Source: Prochlorococcus sp. MIT 1300
Lineage (GTDB): Bacteria > Cyanobacteriota > Cyanobacteriia > PCC-6307 > Cyanobiaceae
DNA: 64,000 nucleotides
NCBI RefSeq assembly: GCF_034092375.1
Contig: NZ_CP139302.1
Coordinates: 1,178,001-1,242,000, forward strand
Direction: 5' to 3'
Each line of letters starts with the position of its first letter. Within the stretch, counting starts at the first letter, position 1. The notes beneath the pieces were generated by a model. It was not told where the DNA came from. It saw nothing but the letters and a program-made list of their open reading frames with translations, and ran no database searches. A program made the translations under genes and the position numbers. Below, piece after piece: positions 1 to 8,153 of the stretch.

Positions 1-1
1 G

Positions 2-235
2 ACTATCAGGGTATTACAACGCCGAGACGAAGAATCTATTAGCGAAAAGCTAAGAATTTTAGTTGAAGAGGGTTCTGATGTTGTTGCTAAATCAGCGTTA
101 ATTGCTTTAGGTTCAATAGGGACCCATAAAAGTTATGAAATTCTTACTTGCCTATTTAAAACACTACCTCCAGGGATTAAAAGGGATCTAACCAACAAAC
201 AACTCAAGAGCCAATATAGATTTGCAAATACTTAG
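2..235 (+). CDS. HEAT-repeat protein, C-terminal fragment
   Basis: The window opens inside a reading frame that runs to a TAG at 233-235; about 77 residues are visible. A helix pair reading VVAKSALIALGSIGT then KSYEILTCLF has the alternating hydrophobic pattern of HEAT/PBS-lyase repeats, as in bilin-lyase-like proteins of cyanobacteria. The N-terminus lies outside the window, so the repeat number and the substrate cannot be judged. It could be a phycobilin lyase relative or a general scaffold protein. The HEAT-type fold is likely; the function is unknown. Confidence 0.6.
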   Translation, partial: TIRVLQRRDEESISEKLRILVEEGSDVVAKSALIALGSIGTHKSYEILTCLFKTLPPGIKRDLTNKQLKSQYRFANT

Positions 236-316
236 GTTATCAAGATAAAACCATGATCTAAGCAACACATCTTAGATATAATACAAACAATTATTTAAAT
301 AGCAGGGCAATTACCA

Positions 317-1390
317 GTGACTTTCGATATCCATATGGAAGAAGCTATCGAAAAGCGCTTCAAAAATTATCTCCGCAAAATAGCAAGTGGTGAAAAAACA
401 AGTCGAGGACTGAGTAGAGAAGAGTCTGCAGATGCTTTAAAAGCAATTCTTACTGGCAAAGCAAGTCCAGCTCAAATAGGAGCATTCTTCATTGCTCATC
501 GTATTCGCCGACCGGAACCACAAGAACTTGCTGGAATGCTTGATACTTACCTATCACTTGGCCCAAAGCTTAAATCAGTGAATAATCAAAGAGCTCCCAT
601 TTGTTTTGGGATGCCTTTCGATGGACGTAAAAGAACCACACCAATCTATCCATTGACAACCCTTGTATTACTAAGCGCAAATCAGCCAATTGTGTTACAA
701 GGTGGAGGAAAAATGCCAATTAAATATGGAATAACTACATCTGAGCTTTTCAAGAGTCTTAGTCTAAATGTCACAGGATCAACAATCCATCAAGTTCAAA
801 CTGGGTTCGATAAGAATGGGTTGGCAATTATTCACCAACCAGACCATTTCAAATTAGCCGAAGGAATAATCAATTATCGAGATGAAATAGGCAAACGTCC
901 ACCTATAGCAAGTATGGAACTAATCTGGACAGCTCACCAAGGAAAGCATATTTTGATTAGTGGCTATGTACATCCACCTACTGAAGCAAGAGCCTGGAAA
1001 GCGCTTGATATTATTGGAGAAAACAATATTATAACTATAAAAGGTTTAGAAGGAAGTATAGATTTACCCACAAGTCGTGCATGTATTACAGCTCGCGTTC
1101 AGAACAAAAATATTGAAAGATTGATCTTGCACCCTCGAGATTACAATTGCCACTCAAGTGACATTGAATGGAAAAGTGTACCAGAATGGAGTGCACACGC
1201 ATTGCAAGCACTTGAGAATAAAGGCCCTTTAAAAACAGCTCTTTATTGGAATGCAGGCGTATACCTATGGTTTTCTGGGTTAACAAAGACTTTAAAAGAA
1301 GGCATCGAACTTACAGAGTCTCTTCTCTCTTCTGGAGAAACATTGAAGAAGCTCAGTGAACTAATTAAATGGGAAAACTTGAGACAGTAA
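317..1390 (+). CDS. Anthranilate phosphoribosyltransferase-like (TrpD2-type) protein
   Basis: This 357-residue protein has the TrpD fold: a helical N-domain (residues about 10-80, with the SRGLSREESADAL stretch) followed by the glycosyltransferase family 3 core. The phosphate-binding GTGGD motif of true anthranilate phosphoribosyltransferases is absent; the corresponding place reads FGMPFDGRKRTT (about 95-106). It therefore probably does not make phosphoribosyl-anthranilate and belongs to the divergent TrpD2/YbiB-like group, some members of which bind nucleic acid. The GTG at 317 is used here; an ATG at 335 is the alternative. It stands alone between the HEAT protein and an MFS gene. Confidence 0.75.
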   Translation: MTFDIHMEEAIEKRFKNYLRKIASGEKTSRGLSREESADALKAILTGKASPAQIGAFFIAHRIRRPEPQELAGMLDTYLSLGPKLKSVNNQRAPICFGMPFDGRKRTTPIYPLTTLVLLSANQPIVLQGGGKMPIKYGITTSELFKSLSLNVTGSTIHQVQTGFDKNGLAIIHQPDHFKLAEGIINYRDEIGKRPPIASMELIWTAHQGKHILISGYVHPPTEARAWKALDIIGENNIITIKGLEGSIDLPTSRACITARVQNKNIERLILHPRDYNCHSSDIEWKSVPEWSAHALQALENKGPLKTALYWNAGVYLWFSGLTKTLKEGIELTESLLSSGETLKKLSELIKWENLRQ

Positions 1391-1583
1391 TCTATAGCAT
1401 AAAATTTGATTGGTTTTGTCACACCTAAGGCCAAAGAACAAGTGTCCAACTCAATCCGTTTCTAAAAGGTTCCTGAAACATTCAAAAAAATTGATATTAA
1501 AACACTAGAAGCTATATGGATAGTGATTTGACTGAGCCTACGTAAAGTATTTGAATGAAGTATTTGAGATGGTGAGATCGAAC

Positions 1584-2867
1584 ATGACTCAATTGAAAAT
1601 GCGTAGATTTAAAGCTCCAGTACTTCTGTGTGCATTCATAACATTGTTGAACGACAGGTTAAGTGAAACAATCCTCCTTCCGCTTTTACCCAAACTCAAA
1701 CAACTTTTTGACTTCAGCGCAACAAATCTAGGACTGCTTGCAGGCACTTATGCGTTAGCCCAATTTGCAGTAGCACCACTTATAGGTGCATTAAGCGACC
1801 GGTATGGTCGCAAACCCATAATGACAATCTGCGTTGGCGGATCAGTCATAGGGCTAGGGCTTTTTAGTTTGACAGTCGGATTGAATTGGAACTCTCTACT
1901 CCCAGATTGGAAAAATCTCACATCATTACTACTCGGTTTATTGTTTCTATCAAGAATTATTGATGGTGCAAGCGGAGGAACCGTAGCTAGTGCAACTGCT
2001 GTTCTTGCTGATATTTCTACTCCTGAGAAAAGAGCAAAAGCATTTGGCCTCATAGGCGTTGCATTTGGCCTTGGTTTTGTAATTGGACCTTTCCTTGGCG
2101 GGCTGCTAACAGAAGTGAACTTCACATTGCCCGCTTTGACTGCGACAGCATTTGCACTAGTCAATCTTTTTTTAGTCATATTTCTACTGCCTGAAACACA
2201 TTTACCCTCTAAGCGAATTTCTATTCCAAGCAAGGCCGCACTAAATCCAATCACTCAATTGATTCGAGTATTCACAAACCCTATAGTTCGTCGTCTTTGC
2301 ACAGCATTCTTTCTCTTCTTTATGGCCTTCAATGGTCTAACTTCAATGCTCCTCCTATATCTTGAAGAGGTTTTTTCATGGCAAGGTTTCCTTCCTGGCC
2401 TGAGCTTGGCTGTGGTAGGTCTTGTCGCAATGATTATTCAAGGTTTACTTATAGGTCCCTTGGTCAAAAACTATGGTGAATATCGACTCACTCTTGCAGG
2501 TATAGGATTCGTAATTATTGGCTGCATCTTACTAATCCTGGCCAACTCGGAAAACTCAATACCAATGGTATTTACTGCATTACCTTTACTTGCTGTCGGA
2601 ACAGGCCTTGTAGTTCCTTCTCTAAGGTCATTAGTCTCTAGAAGACTTGACGATTCTGGTCAAGGAGCAGTTTTAGGTAGCCTTCAAGGTCTTCAGAGTC
2701 TAGGCACATTTTTAGGAGCTGCTGCAGCTGGCTTCTCATATGAGCAAATAGGGCCTCGCAGCCCCTTCATTATTGGTATTGTGGTGATCATTACTGTTGG
2801 CCTCTTAGTCGCAGGGGGCTATCCAGGTTCTAAGAAAAAATCCATAGTCAACCTACCTAATTGCTAG
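1584..2867 (+). CDS. Major facilitator superfamily transporter
   Basis: A 12-helix inner-membrane transporter of about 427 residues. The signature loop between helices 2 and 3 is seen as GALSDRYGRKP, and the repeat GLIGVAFGLGFVIGPFLGG fits the helix 5 antiporter motif typical of drug:H+ exporters. Substrate cannot be inferred. The open frame begins at a TTG at 1551; ATG at 1569 and 1584 are alternatives, and I favour 1584 because the hydrophilic leader before it has no family counterpart. The 3' end overlaps or touches the ppk leader, so the two may be co-transcribed. Confidence 0.85.
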   Translation: MTQLKMRRFKAPVLLCAFITLLNDRLSETILLPLLPKLKQLFDFSATNLGLLAGTYALAQFAVAPLIGALSDRYGRKPIMTICVGGSVIGLGLFSLTVGLNWNSLLPDWKNLTSLLLGLLFLSRIIDGASGGTVASATAVLADISTPEKRAKAFGLIGVAFGLGFVIGPFLGGLLTEVNFTLPALTATAFALVNLFLVIFLLPETHLPSKRISIPSKAALNPITQLIRVFTNPIVRRLCTAFFLFFMAFNGLTSMLLLYLEEVFSWQGFLPGLSLAVVGLVAMIIQGLLIGPLVKNYGEYRLTLAGIGFVIIGCILLILANSENSIPMVFTALPLLAVGTGLVVPSLRSLVSRRLDDSGQGAVLGSLQGLQSLGTFLGAAAAGFSYEQIGPRSPFIIGIVVIITVGLLVAGGYPGSKKKSIVNLPNC

Positions 2868-2899
2868 ATTGCGATATAGAGTCGCCAAGTTGGTATTCA

Positions 2900-5038
2900 A
2901 TGACTCAGGGACAAAACAAACGCCATCTCTATATCAACCGGGAATTGAGTTGGATATCTTTTAACGAAAGAGTACTGGCCAAAGCGCTAGATCCATCAAC
3001 TCCTCTTCTAGAGCAAGCAAAATTCAGCGCAATATTTAGCAATAACTTAGACGAATTTTTTATGGTTCGCGTTGCCTCTCTTAAATCACAGGTGGAAGCG
3101 GGTATCACGAAAAAAAGTGAAGACGGACAAACACCACAAGAACAACTAACAAAGATTCGAACACATATCGAACCTCTACTAGCAAAGCAACAAGCTCACT
3201 ACAAAAAGTCTCTACGAAAAAAACTTAGCGAACAAGAGATTCATCTGCTCAACTATGAAGATCTAAACAAAAGACAAAAAACTTGGGTAGATAACTACTT
3301 TCAAACAGCAATTTTCCCCGTACTGACTCCTCTAGCAGTAGACCATGCTCATCCATTCCCATTTATTAGCAACCTGAGCTTAAACGTGGCAGCTTTAATA
3401 AGTGACCCATCAACCAATCAAAAGCAATTTGCCCGAGTCAAGGTCCCTAAAAAGACCATATCGAGATTAATCACTATTCCAACTGAGCTCAGCGAGCAAA
3501 ATCCTTATCCAAGGCATACATCAATTCCCTTAGAGCAATTGGTGGCTTTTAACTTAAAGCATTTATTCCCAGGGATGAAGATCGAAGAGCATTATTTTTT
3601 TCGTGTGACTAGAGACGCCGACCTCGAGCTTAGAGATCTTGAAGCAGATGATTTAATGAGTGCACTTGAAGAGGGACTACGTAAACGTCGAATAGGTGGA
3701 GAGATAGTTCGCCTTGAAGTCTCCCAAGAAATGCCTGCAACCGTCATAGAGATGCTACTAAACGGCATGGGAGTCGAGAAAGAAGATTTATATCGTATTG
3801 AAGGTCTCCTCGGTTTAGATGAATTATTTGAACTCATGAAAATTGAAAATGCCGAACTAAAAGATCAACCTCACAATGGCCTCACCCCTAAATCTTTGCG
3901 ACATAGCCAACAGGGTTGTCTAGAAGACGGTTCCTTAAAACAAGAAAAATTCAAAGACATTTTTACCGTGATTCGCAGTAAAGACCTACTGCTTCATCAT
4001 CCCTATGACTTATTCGCAACTTCAGTAGAAGAGTTCATTAATCAATCCGCGGAAGACCCACTAGTAATGGGTATCAAGATGACTCTCTACCGCATCTCAA
4101 AAGATTCTCCAATAATCTCAGCACTAATACGTGCCGCCGAAAATGGAAAACAAGTTATGGCTTTAGTAGAGCTGAAAGCTCGTTTTGATGAAGACAATAA
4201 TATTCAATGGGCCAAGCATCTTGAGCAATCCGGTGTCCACGTTGTCTATGGTGTTTTAGGGCTCAAGACACACACCAAAATCGCTTTAGTAGTACGCAAA
4301 GAAAAATCTAGACTACGCAGTTACGTACATATTGGAACAGGAAACTACAACTCAAAAACGTCAAAGTTATACACAGACCTAGGCCTCTTGTCTGCCAACC
4401 CTGAAATTGGTCAAGATTTAGTCGAGTTATTTAATTACCTCACTGGTTTTTCAAAACAGCAAACATTTCGAAAATTACTAGTGGCACCCGTAACTTTAAG
4501 GACAGGCATGGAAGATCTGATCCGTCGAGAGATTCATCATGCACAGATAGGCCGAGTTGCACAAATTCGCGCCAAAATGAACTCACTAGTAGACCCTGCA
4601 ATTGTCCAACTTCTCTATGAAGCATCACAAGCTGGAGTCAAAATTGAATTAATCGTACGAGGAATGTGCTGCCTAATGCCAGGCAAACCAGGTCTCAGTG
4701 AAAATATAACTGTTATCAGTATTATTGGCCGATTTCTTGAACACTCACGTATTTTCTGGTTTGCGAATGATGGTAAGCCTGAAGCCTACATAGGTAGTGC
4801 TGATTGGATGCGACGCAATTTGGATAGACGTGTAGAAGCAATTACACCAATAGAAAGCCCAGCATTAAGAAAACAACTCGAGGTACTGCTTGAAATATAT
4901 CTTCAAGACAACATAGAAGCATGGGAAATGCAAAGCGATGGTGGCTTTATAAAACGACAACCTAAAGGCCACCAAAATTGTGCACAAAGTCGATTAATCG
5001 ATGAATGGCACAAAGCGCTGCAGATGGCAGAATCATAA
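2900..5038 (+). CDS. ppk: Polyphosphate kinase 1
   Basis: Ppk1 reversibly transfers the ATP gamma-phosphate onto polyphosphate chains, the main phosphorus store. The protein (about 712 residues, normal for the family) starts with the conserved INRELSWISFNERVL. It carries both active-site histidine regions: KTHTKIALVV (phosphorylated His) and EHSRIFWF. The HIGTGNYN motif and the final GSADWMRRNLDRRVE block of the phospholipase-D-like C-terminal domain are also seen. The frame is open from a TTG at 2861, inside the previous gene; ATG 2900 places the start just before the conserved N-terminus. The overlap or near overlap with the MFS gene suggests a shared transcript. Confidence 0.95.
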   Translation: MTQGQNKRHLYINRELSWISFNERVLAKALDPSTPLLEQAKFSAIFSNNLDEFFMVRVASLKSQVEAGITKKSEDGQTPQEQLTKIRTHIEPLLAKQQAHYKKSLRKKLSEQEIHLLNYEDLNKRQKTWVDNYFQTAIFPVLTPLAVDHAHPFPFISNLSLNVAALISDPSTNQKQFARVKVPKKTISRLITIPTELSEQNPYPRHTSIPLEQLVAFNLKHLFPGMKIEEHYFFRVTRDADLELRDLEADDLMSALEEGLRKRRIGGEIVRLEVSQEMPATVIEMLLNGMGVEKEDLYRIEGLLGLDELFELMKIENAELKDQPHNGLTPKSLRHSQQGCLEDGSLKQEKFKDIFTVIRSKDLLLHHPYDLFATSVEEFINQSAEDPLVMGIKMTLYRISKDSPIISALIRAAENGKQVMALVELKARFDEDNNIQWAKHLEQSGVHVVYGVLGLKTHTKIALVVRKEKSRLRSYVHIGTGNYNSKTSKLYTDLGLLSANPEIGQDLVELFNYLTGFSKQQTFRKLLVAPVTLRTGMEDLIRREIHHAQIGRVAQIRAKMNSLVDPAIVQLLYEASQAGVKIELIVRGMCCLMPGKPGLSENITVISIIGRFLEHSRIFWFANDGKPEAYIGSADWMRRNLDRRVEAITPIESPALRKQLEVLLEIYLQDNIEAWEMQSDGGFIKRQPKGHQNCAQSRLIDEWHKALQMAES

Positions 5039-5224
5039 GATGTTGAACCAATCAAGGCCTAAGTTCCCATAGAAAGTGCAAACAATACGTTTGCGTCAAA
5101 ACTGTATTTTTTACCTATGCGTTGAACTAATTATGTCTCAAAAGCCTAGGTTTACTGAAAGATTTCCAATTCCATAGGTCTAGAGAGCTATAAAACTGCT
5201 AAATTCCGGCCAAATCTAATAATA

Positions 5225-5229
5225 GGAGG
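5225..5229 (+). promoter_or_regulatory. Ribosome binding site of the sigma factor gene
   Basis: An AGGAGG stretch (5224-5229) is a full Shine-Dalgarno match, unusual in this window where most genes lack one. It lies 8 nt before ATG 5238 and 5 nt before GTG 5235, which favours the ATG. The preceding 190 nt (5039-5220) holds no gene; a TATAAA at 5189-5194 may be a -10 element, but no -35 is clear. Confidence 0.55.
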
Positions 5230-5237
5230 CCAGGGTG

Positions 5238-6272
5238 ATGGGGATCCCTCTGGAATCTACGCAGGACAATTGTTCTGTAAAAAAAGCGGAGGTGTCATTG
5301 CCATCTCCGCCTGCTACATCTAAAGGATGTAGTGACAAAACCACACGAAGTGGACAGCCGGCACGCAACAATCAACGACAAGGTGGCCGTCTAGGGACAG
5401 ACGCAATTGGTTTCTATCTCAGCAGCATTGGACGCATTCCACTCCTAACAGCTGCAGAAGAAATAGAACTAGCTCACCACGTCCAAGCAATGAAGGAATT
5501 GCTTGAAATACCTAAGGATGAACAAACGCCTCGTCAACGTCACAAAATCAAAATGGGCAAAAGAGCCCGAGACAGGATGATGGCCGCGAACCTACGGTTA
5601 GTAGTTAGTGTAGCCAAAAAATACCAAAACCAAGGCCTAGAACTACTTGATCTTGTACAAGAAGGAGCTATTGGGCTGGAGCGTGCTGTAGACAAATTCG
5701 ATCCCGCTATGGGCTACAAATTTTCTACATACGCCTACTGGTGGATTAGGCAAGGAATGACACGTGCTATCGACAACAGTGCACGGACAATTCGTCTCCC
5801 TATTCATATAAGCGAAAAACTCTCAAAAATGCGTCGTATTTCCAGAGAGCTTTCCCACAGATTTGGCCGTCAACCAAATCGTCTAGAATTAGCTCATGCT
5901 ATGGGCGTAGACCCAGAAGATATAGAAGATTTAGTAACCCAAAGTGCTCCATGTGCTTCTCTTGATGCACATGCTCGCGGCGAAGAAGATCGAAGCACAC
6001 TAGGTGAGCTAATACCAGATCCAAATGGTACAGAGCCAATGGAAGGGATGGATAGAAGCATCCAAAAAGAACACTTAGGAAGTTGGCTTTCTCAACTCAA
6101 TGAACGTGAACAAAAAATCTTAAGACTACGTTTTGGTCTCGACGGAGAAGAGCCATTGACACTTGCAGAAATTGGTAGACAAATTAATGTCTCCCGAGAG
6201 AGAGTACGCCAACTAGAAGCCAAGGCGATTCTCAAACTCCGTGTAATGACCAATCATCAACAGGCTGCCTAG
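5238..6272 (+). CDS. Group 2 sigma-70 family RNA polymerase sigma factor
   Basis: A primary-like, probably non-essential sigma factor directing RNA polymerase to a promoter subset. Visible in order: a short Ser/Lys-rich N-terminus, region 1.2 (DAIGFYLSSIGRIPLLTAAEE), region 2 with LRLVVSVAKKY, the core-binding DLVQEGAIGLERAVDKFD, and the -10-recognising YKFSTYAYWWIRQGMTRAI. Region 3 and region 4 follow, with the helix-turn-helix LTLAEIGRQINVSRERVRQLEAKA. Region 1.1 is missing, as in cyanobacterial group 2 sigmas. Length about 344 residues. Several paralogues exist in picocyanobacteria and I cannot say which one this is. Confidence 0.92.
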   Translation: MGIPLESTQDNCSVKKAEVSLPSPPATSKGCSDKTTRSGQPARNNQRQGGRLGTDAIGFYLSSIGRIPLLTAAEEIELAHHVQAMKELLEIPKDEQTPRQRHKIKMGKRARDRMMAANLRLVVSVAKKYQNQGLELLDLVQEGAIGLERAVDKFDPAMGYKFSTYAYWWIRQGMTRAIDNSARTIRLPIHISEKLSKMRRISRELSHRFGRQPNRLELAHAMGVDPEDIEDLVTQSAPCASLDAHARGEEDRSTLGELIPDPNGTEPMEGMDRSIQKEHLGSWLSQLNEREQKILRLRFGLDGEEPLTLAEIGRQINVSRERVRQLEAKAILKLRVMTNHQQAA

Positions 6273-6282
6273 AAGATTTAGA

Positions 6283-6936
6283 TTGCAGTACGTCTACCCA
6301 CTTTGTGTCATTGGAATATGGATAACCATTGTGGTATGCATTGCGCAAATATCTAAGATTTTTTGGCCCAATCAAAATGAACTAAGTCGAAAAATTGTTC
6401 ATATTGGCACTGGACCTGTCGTTCCTCTAGCCTGGTGGCTAGCAATACCTTATTTCATTGTAATACCAGCAGCAAGTTTGATTAGCTTGGCTCTATTAGC
6501 AAATTTTCGTTGGCGCTTTCTACCTGTTTTTGAAGCTGTTCACCGACAAAGCTTTGGAACCATTGCATATGGACTATCTATCACCTGCTTATGCATAATC
6601 TTTTGGGAAAACAGTCCTGAAGCAGTAACTGCAGGGGTTTTAACAATGTCATTAGGCGATGGATTGGCTGGTTTAATTGGTAAAAATATTCAATCCAATA
6701 GTTGGATGATCTGGGGTCAGAAAAAATCATTCGCTGGGACTCTGACAATGGGCATAGTTACATTAGGCTTGCTAACGATCCTTTCGATATTGATTAATGG
6801 CCATTTTCACCCAATAAAAATAATAATCACTACCTTGATTGTTGTTGCTTTAGAACAACTTAGCAAATGGGGTATAGACAACCTAACAGTACCAATAAGT
6901 GTTGCTTTGTTCTGGGGGTGGCTGGCGACAGCCTAA
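6283..6936 (+). CDS. Phytol/dolichol kinase-like membrane protein
   Basis: A polytopic protein of 217 residues with about six or seven hydrophobic helices. SRKIVHIGTGPVVP (about 36-49) and LSLGDGLAGLIGK-like TMSLGDGLAGLIGKNI (about 122-137), followed by KKSFAGTLTM, are the hallmarks of the CTP-dependent polyprenol/phytol kinase and CDP-diglyceride synthase-like family. In phototrophs such proteins (VTE5/VTE6-like) recycle phytol released from chlorophyll into tocopherol or chlorophyll. The role here is inferred by family. The start is a TTG 10 nt after the sigma gene stop, so co-transcription is likely. It ends 8 nt from the convergent DAHP synthase gene. Confidence 0.8.
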   Translation: MQYVYPLCVIGIWITIVVCIAQISKIFWPNQNELSRKIVHIGTGPVVPLAWWLAIPYFIVIPAASLISLALLANFRWRFLPVFEAVHRQSFGTIAYGLSITCLCIIFWENSPEAVTAGVLTMSLGDGLAGLIGKNIQSNSWMIWGQKKSFAGTLTMGIVTLGLLTILSILINGHFHPIKIIITTLIVVALEQLSKWGIDNLTVPISVALFWGWLATA

Positions 6937-6944
6937 AAGTTAAT

Positions 6945-8024
6945 TCACCTTTTCTTTGCCTTAAGCATTTTGACGGCGTCTGCTAAATTTTCAAGTAATT
7001 TAGCGGTAGTGCCAATATCAATACAAGCATCAGTAATACTTTGCCCATACACAAGAGAAGACAAATCACTAGATAATTTTTGGTTACCTTCAACTAAATG
7101 ACTTTCCAACATCACACCCATTACATGAGTAGAGTCTTGGCGAACCTGATTTGCTATTTCATTTAAAACATCAGACTGGCGTCTAAAATCTTTATCAGAA
7201 TTTCCATGACTACAATCAACCATCAAACGATCACAAAGATGGGCTTTTCGCAAATCCCTAACTACTCCCTGAATGGCTTCTAGATGATAATTACTGCCGG
7301 CTTTGCCGCCTCGTAACACAAGGTGTCCGTCAGGGTTACCAGTAGTACTAACAATCGAAGCATGGCCTTCTCGATTAATTCCCAAAAAGTGATGTGGCCT
7401 AGAAGCAGCCTCCATAGCATTAATAGCAATCGTTGCAGTTCCATCCGTTCCATTCTTATAACCAATAGGCATTGATAAGCCTGATGCCATTTCTCTATGG
7501 GTCTGACTTTCAGTGGTTCTTGCACCGATAGCAGTCCAAGCAATCAAATCAGCAATATATTGAGGAACTACTGGATCCAGCAATTCTGTAGCAGCTGGCA
7601 TACCACTACGTCCCAAATCCAACAACAAGGCTCGAGCGGAGCGCAAACCAGTATTTATGTCATATGAACCATCTAGATGCGGATCATTAATTAAGCCTTT
7701 CCAGCCAACAGTAGTTCGTGGTTTCTCAAAATAAACCCGCATCACAATCTCTAATTCAGCCGCAAAGCGCTCACGCAAAGGTGCTAGGTGACTCGCATAA
7801 TCTTTTGCTGCTTCCACATCATGAACAGAGCAAGGCCCTACGATTACTAACAAACGAGAGTCTTGACCCTGCAGTATTAATTGAATACGTTTACGACTCT
7901 CTGAAACAGTGTTAAGAGTCACTGGGTCTATAGGTAAATCCTTATGAAGCAATGCAGGTGGTACCAAAGGCCGGGTATCCACCACATGAAGATCAGCAGT
8001 GGTGGTCATTTCATGCAAATTCAT
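6945..8024 (-). CDS. aroG: 3-deoxy-7-phosphoheptulonate synthase (class I DAHP synthase)
   Basis: It condenses phosphoenolpyruvate with erythrose 4-phosphate, the first step of the shikimate pathway. At 359 residues it has the size of the AroF/G/H type. Motifs: VIVGPCSVHD-like LLVIVGPCSVHD (about 57-68), RVYFEKPRTTVGWKGLINDP, GARTTESQTHREMASGLSMPIGYKNGTDG, and the metal-binding MVDCSHGNSDKD. It is divergent from acnB across a 129-nt spacer that must carry both promoters. aroE, a later step of the same pathway, lies 11 kb away on the other strand. Confidence 0.93.
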   Translation of the reverse strand: MNLHEMTTTADLHVVDTRPLVPPALLHKDLPIDPVTLNTVSESRKRIQLILQGQDSRLLVIVGPCSVHDVEAAKDYASHLAPLRERFAAELEIVMRVYFEKPRTTVGWKGLINDPHLDGSYDINTGLRSARALLLDLGRSGMPAATELLDPVVPQYIADLIAWTAIGARTTESQTHREMASGLSMPIGYKNGTDGTATIAINAMEAASRPHHFLGINREGHASIVSTTGNPDGHLVLRGGKAGSNYHLEAIQGVVRDLRKAHLCDRLMVDCSHGNSDKDFRRQSDVLNEIANQVRQDSTHVMGVMLESHLVEGNQKLSSDLSSLVYGQSITDACIDIGTTAKLLENLADAVKMLKAKKR

Positions 8025-8153
8025 AACTTACCAAGCAAGGAGAGCTGCAAGCGGTAAGCACCCCTCACTATCATTTCAACATTGATTTCAACCAAATGGG
8101 ACCCACGATAAACAAGAATAGGAAATAAAGAAGAACTAAAAGGGTTCACCACA

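Noticed and set aside
1748-2254. 168-codon minus frame opposite the MFS gene
   Set aside because: Shadow of a hydrophobic gene; no domain recognised.
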